Shown: positions 22,354 through 22,641 of the stretch, piece by piece
Layout: each line of letters begins with the position of its first letter
Numbering within the stretch: the stretch's first letter is position 1
Virus record (IMG/VR): IMGVR_UViG_3300030012_003671
Location: 1 to 22,641 of that record
Strand: one strand, 5' to 3'
Source of the DNA: a virus
Length of the DNA stretch: 22,641 nucleotides
Notes under the pieces: generated by a model
Told to the model about the DNA's origin: nothing
Database searches by the model: none
Seen by the model: only the letters and a program-made list of their open reading frames with translations
Made by a program: the position numbers and the translations under genes

Positions 22354-22641
22354 TCAGCTAATTGTTGGAGCATCTTCGGAGTGAATACACCCGGTGACAT
22401 ACCAGCTAGTTCCATCAGATACACATTCAACCCAACTACCAAATTGAGTACCAGCGTTAGTGTGAATAAGTGCGATTTCATCAGCAGACCCACCATTTGG
22501 GACAAAATTAGCAGTAGTACCGGTACTTGGCTGATGTAGTAATCCACCAATAAAATGTGTTCCTGTGTCATGGGTCTTAATCTTAAATGTTCCGCCATCC
22601 AGATCACACATGATGAGAAACTTAAAGTAAGCTCCGTCTTA
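22354..22641 (-). CDS. Small virion-type protein, tandem copy 1 (3' part)
   Basis: The last part of a paralog of the 21828-22277 protein, open to the window end. It matches from DGAYFKFLIMCDLDGG to the end SDGTSWYVTGCIHSEDAPTIS, including THDTGTHFIGGLL. The frame continues upstream of the first internal ATG (22611) through DGAYFKF, so the N-terminal part is expected beyond the window. However, the last codon in the window (22639-22641) reads TAA where the paralog has CAA (Gln). Either the copy is damaged, the base is an end-of-contig error, or this copy uses the internal ATG. Confidence 0.6.

Larger units (their letters stand above)
21828..22641 (-). repeat. Tandem gene duplication with 42-base identity
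   Basis: The stretch 22021-22062 is identical to 22541-22582 (42 bases, offset 520). The flanking coding sequence is similar but diverged, including 3' ends that both encode APTIS. The two copies encode homologous small proteins in the same orientation, so one is a tandem duplicate of the other. Confidence 0.8.

Noticed and set aside
22296-22607. A 103-residue minus-strand frame overlapping the duplicated virion gene
   Set aside because: The alternative frame 22354-22641 is clearly homologous to the neighbouring gene; this one is not.

Overview
The window is a late structural-gene block from a large, AT-rich, T4-like (contractile-tailed) phage. Every well-supported gene lies on the minus strand, so transcription runs from high to low coordinates. 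The identification rests on a consecutive set of recognisable T4-type virion genes (gp13-, gp14- and gp15-like neck proteins, gp18-like sheath, two gp19-like tubes, gp26/gp51-like chaperones, tape measure, gp48/gp54-like and gp53-like baseplate proteins) and on a gp32-like single-stranded DNA-binding protein at the low-coordinate edge. The genes are much diverged from T4 itself (for example a 1073-residue sheath), so this is a distant T4-like lineage. The sequence does not identify the host beyond its apparent use of a sigma70-type polymerase and strong Shine-Dalgarno sites.

Layout in transcription order. (1) 22641-21429: two tandem paralogous small virion-type proteins, the first cut by the window edge, then a Lys/Ala-rich basic protein ending at a terminator. 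(2) 21395-18823: neck module (gp13-, gp14-, gp15-like). (3) 18752-13188: sheath, two tube paralogs, a zinc-ribbon-bearing gp26-like tail chaperone and an overlapping gp51-like small ORF in the +1 frame, then a second terminator. (4) 13113-4103: tape measure, gp48/gp54-like protein with an internal duplication, gp53/LysM-like protein, a 1112-residue probable hub protein and a 417-residue unknown. The first four junctions of this group are mostly TAATG overlaps. (5) 4094-1529: a non-structural cassette with a minimal family A DNA polymerase, a secreted four-cysteine protein, a divergent tubulin/FtsZ-like protein and a coiled-coil protein. (6) 1495-1: small genes (55-residue unknown, VOC-fold protein, two one-helix membrane peptides, a 72-residue conserved small protein) and the start of the gp32-like gene.

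Two promoter classes can be proposed. Three near-perfect sigma70 promoters (TTGACA, 17-base spacer, TATAAT or TATATT, each with an extended TGN) precede small genes and gp32 in the first 1.1 kb, and a fourth lies before the polymerase cassette. In the structural region an ACTAATTAAT-like element recurs about 17-21 bases before start codons, twice just after a terminator, and may be this phage's late promoter. Most interesting are the polymerase/tubulin-like cassette, a possible +1 frameshift in the tail chaperone immediately upstream of the tape measure, and several tiny genes that length-based gene calling would miss. No tRNA, CRISPR array, insertion sequence or gene-free stretch above 300 bases was seen.
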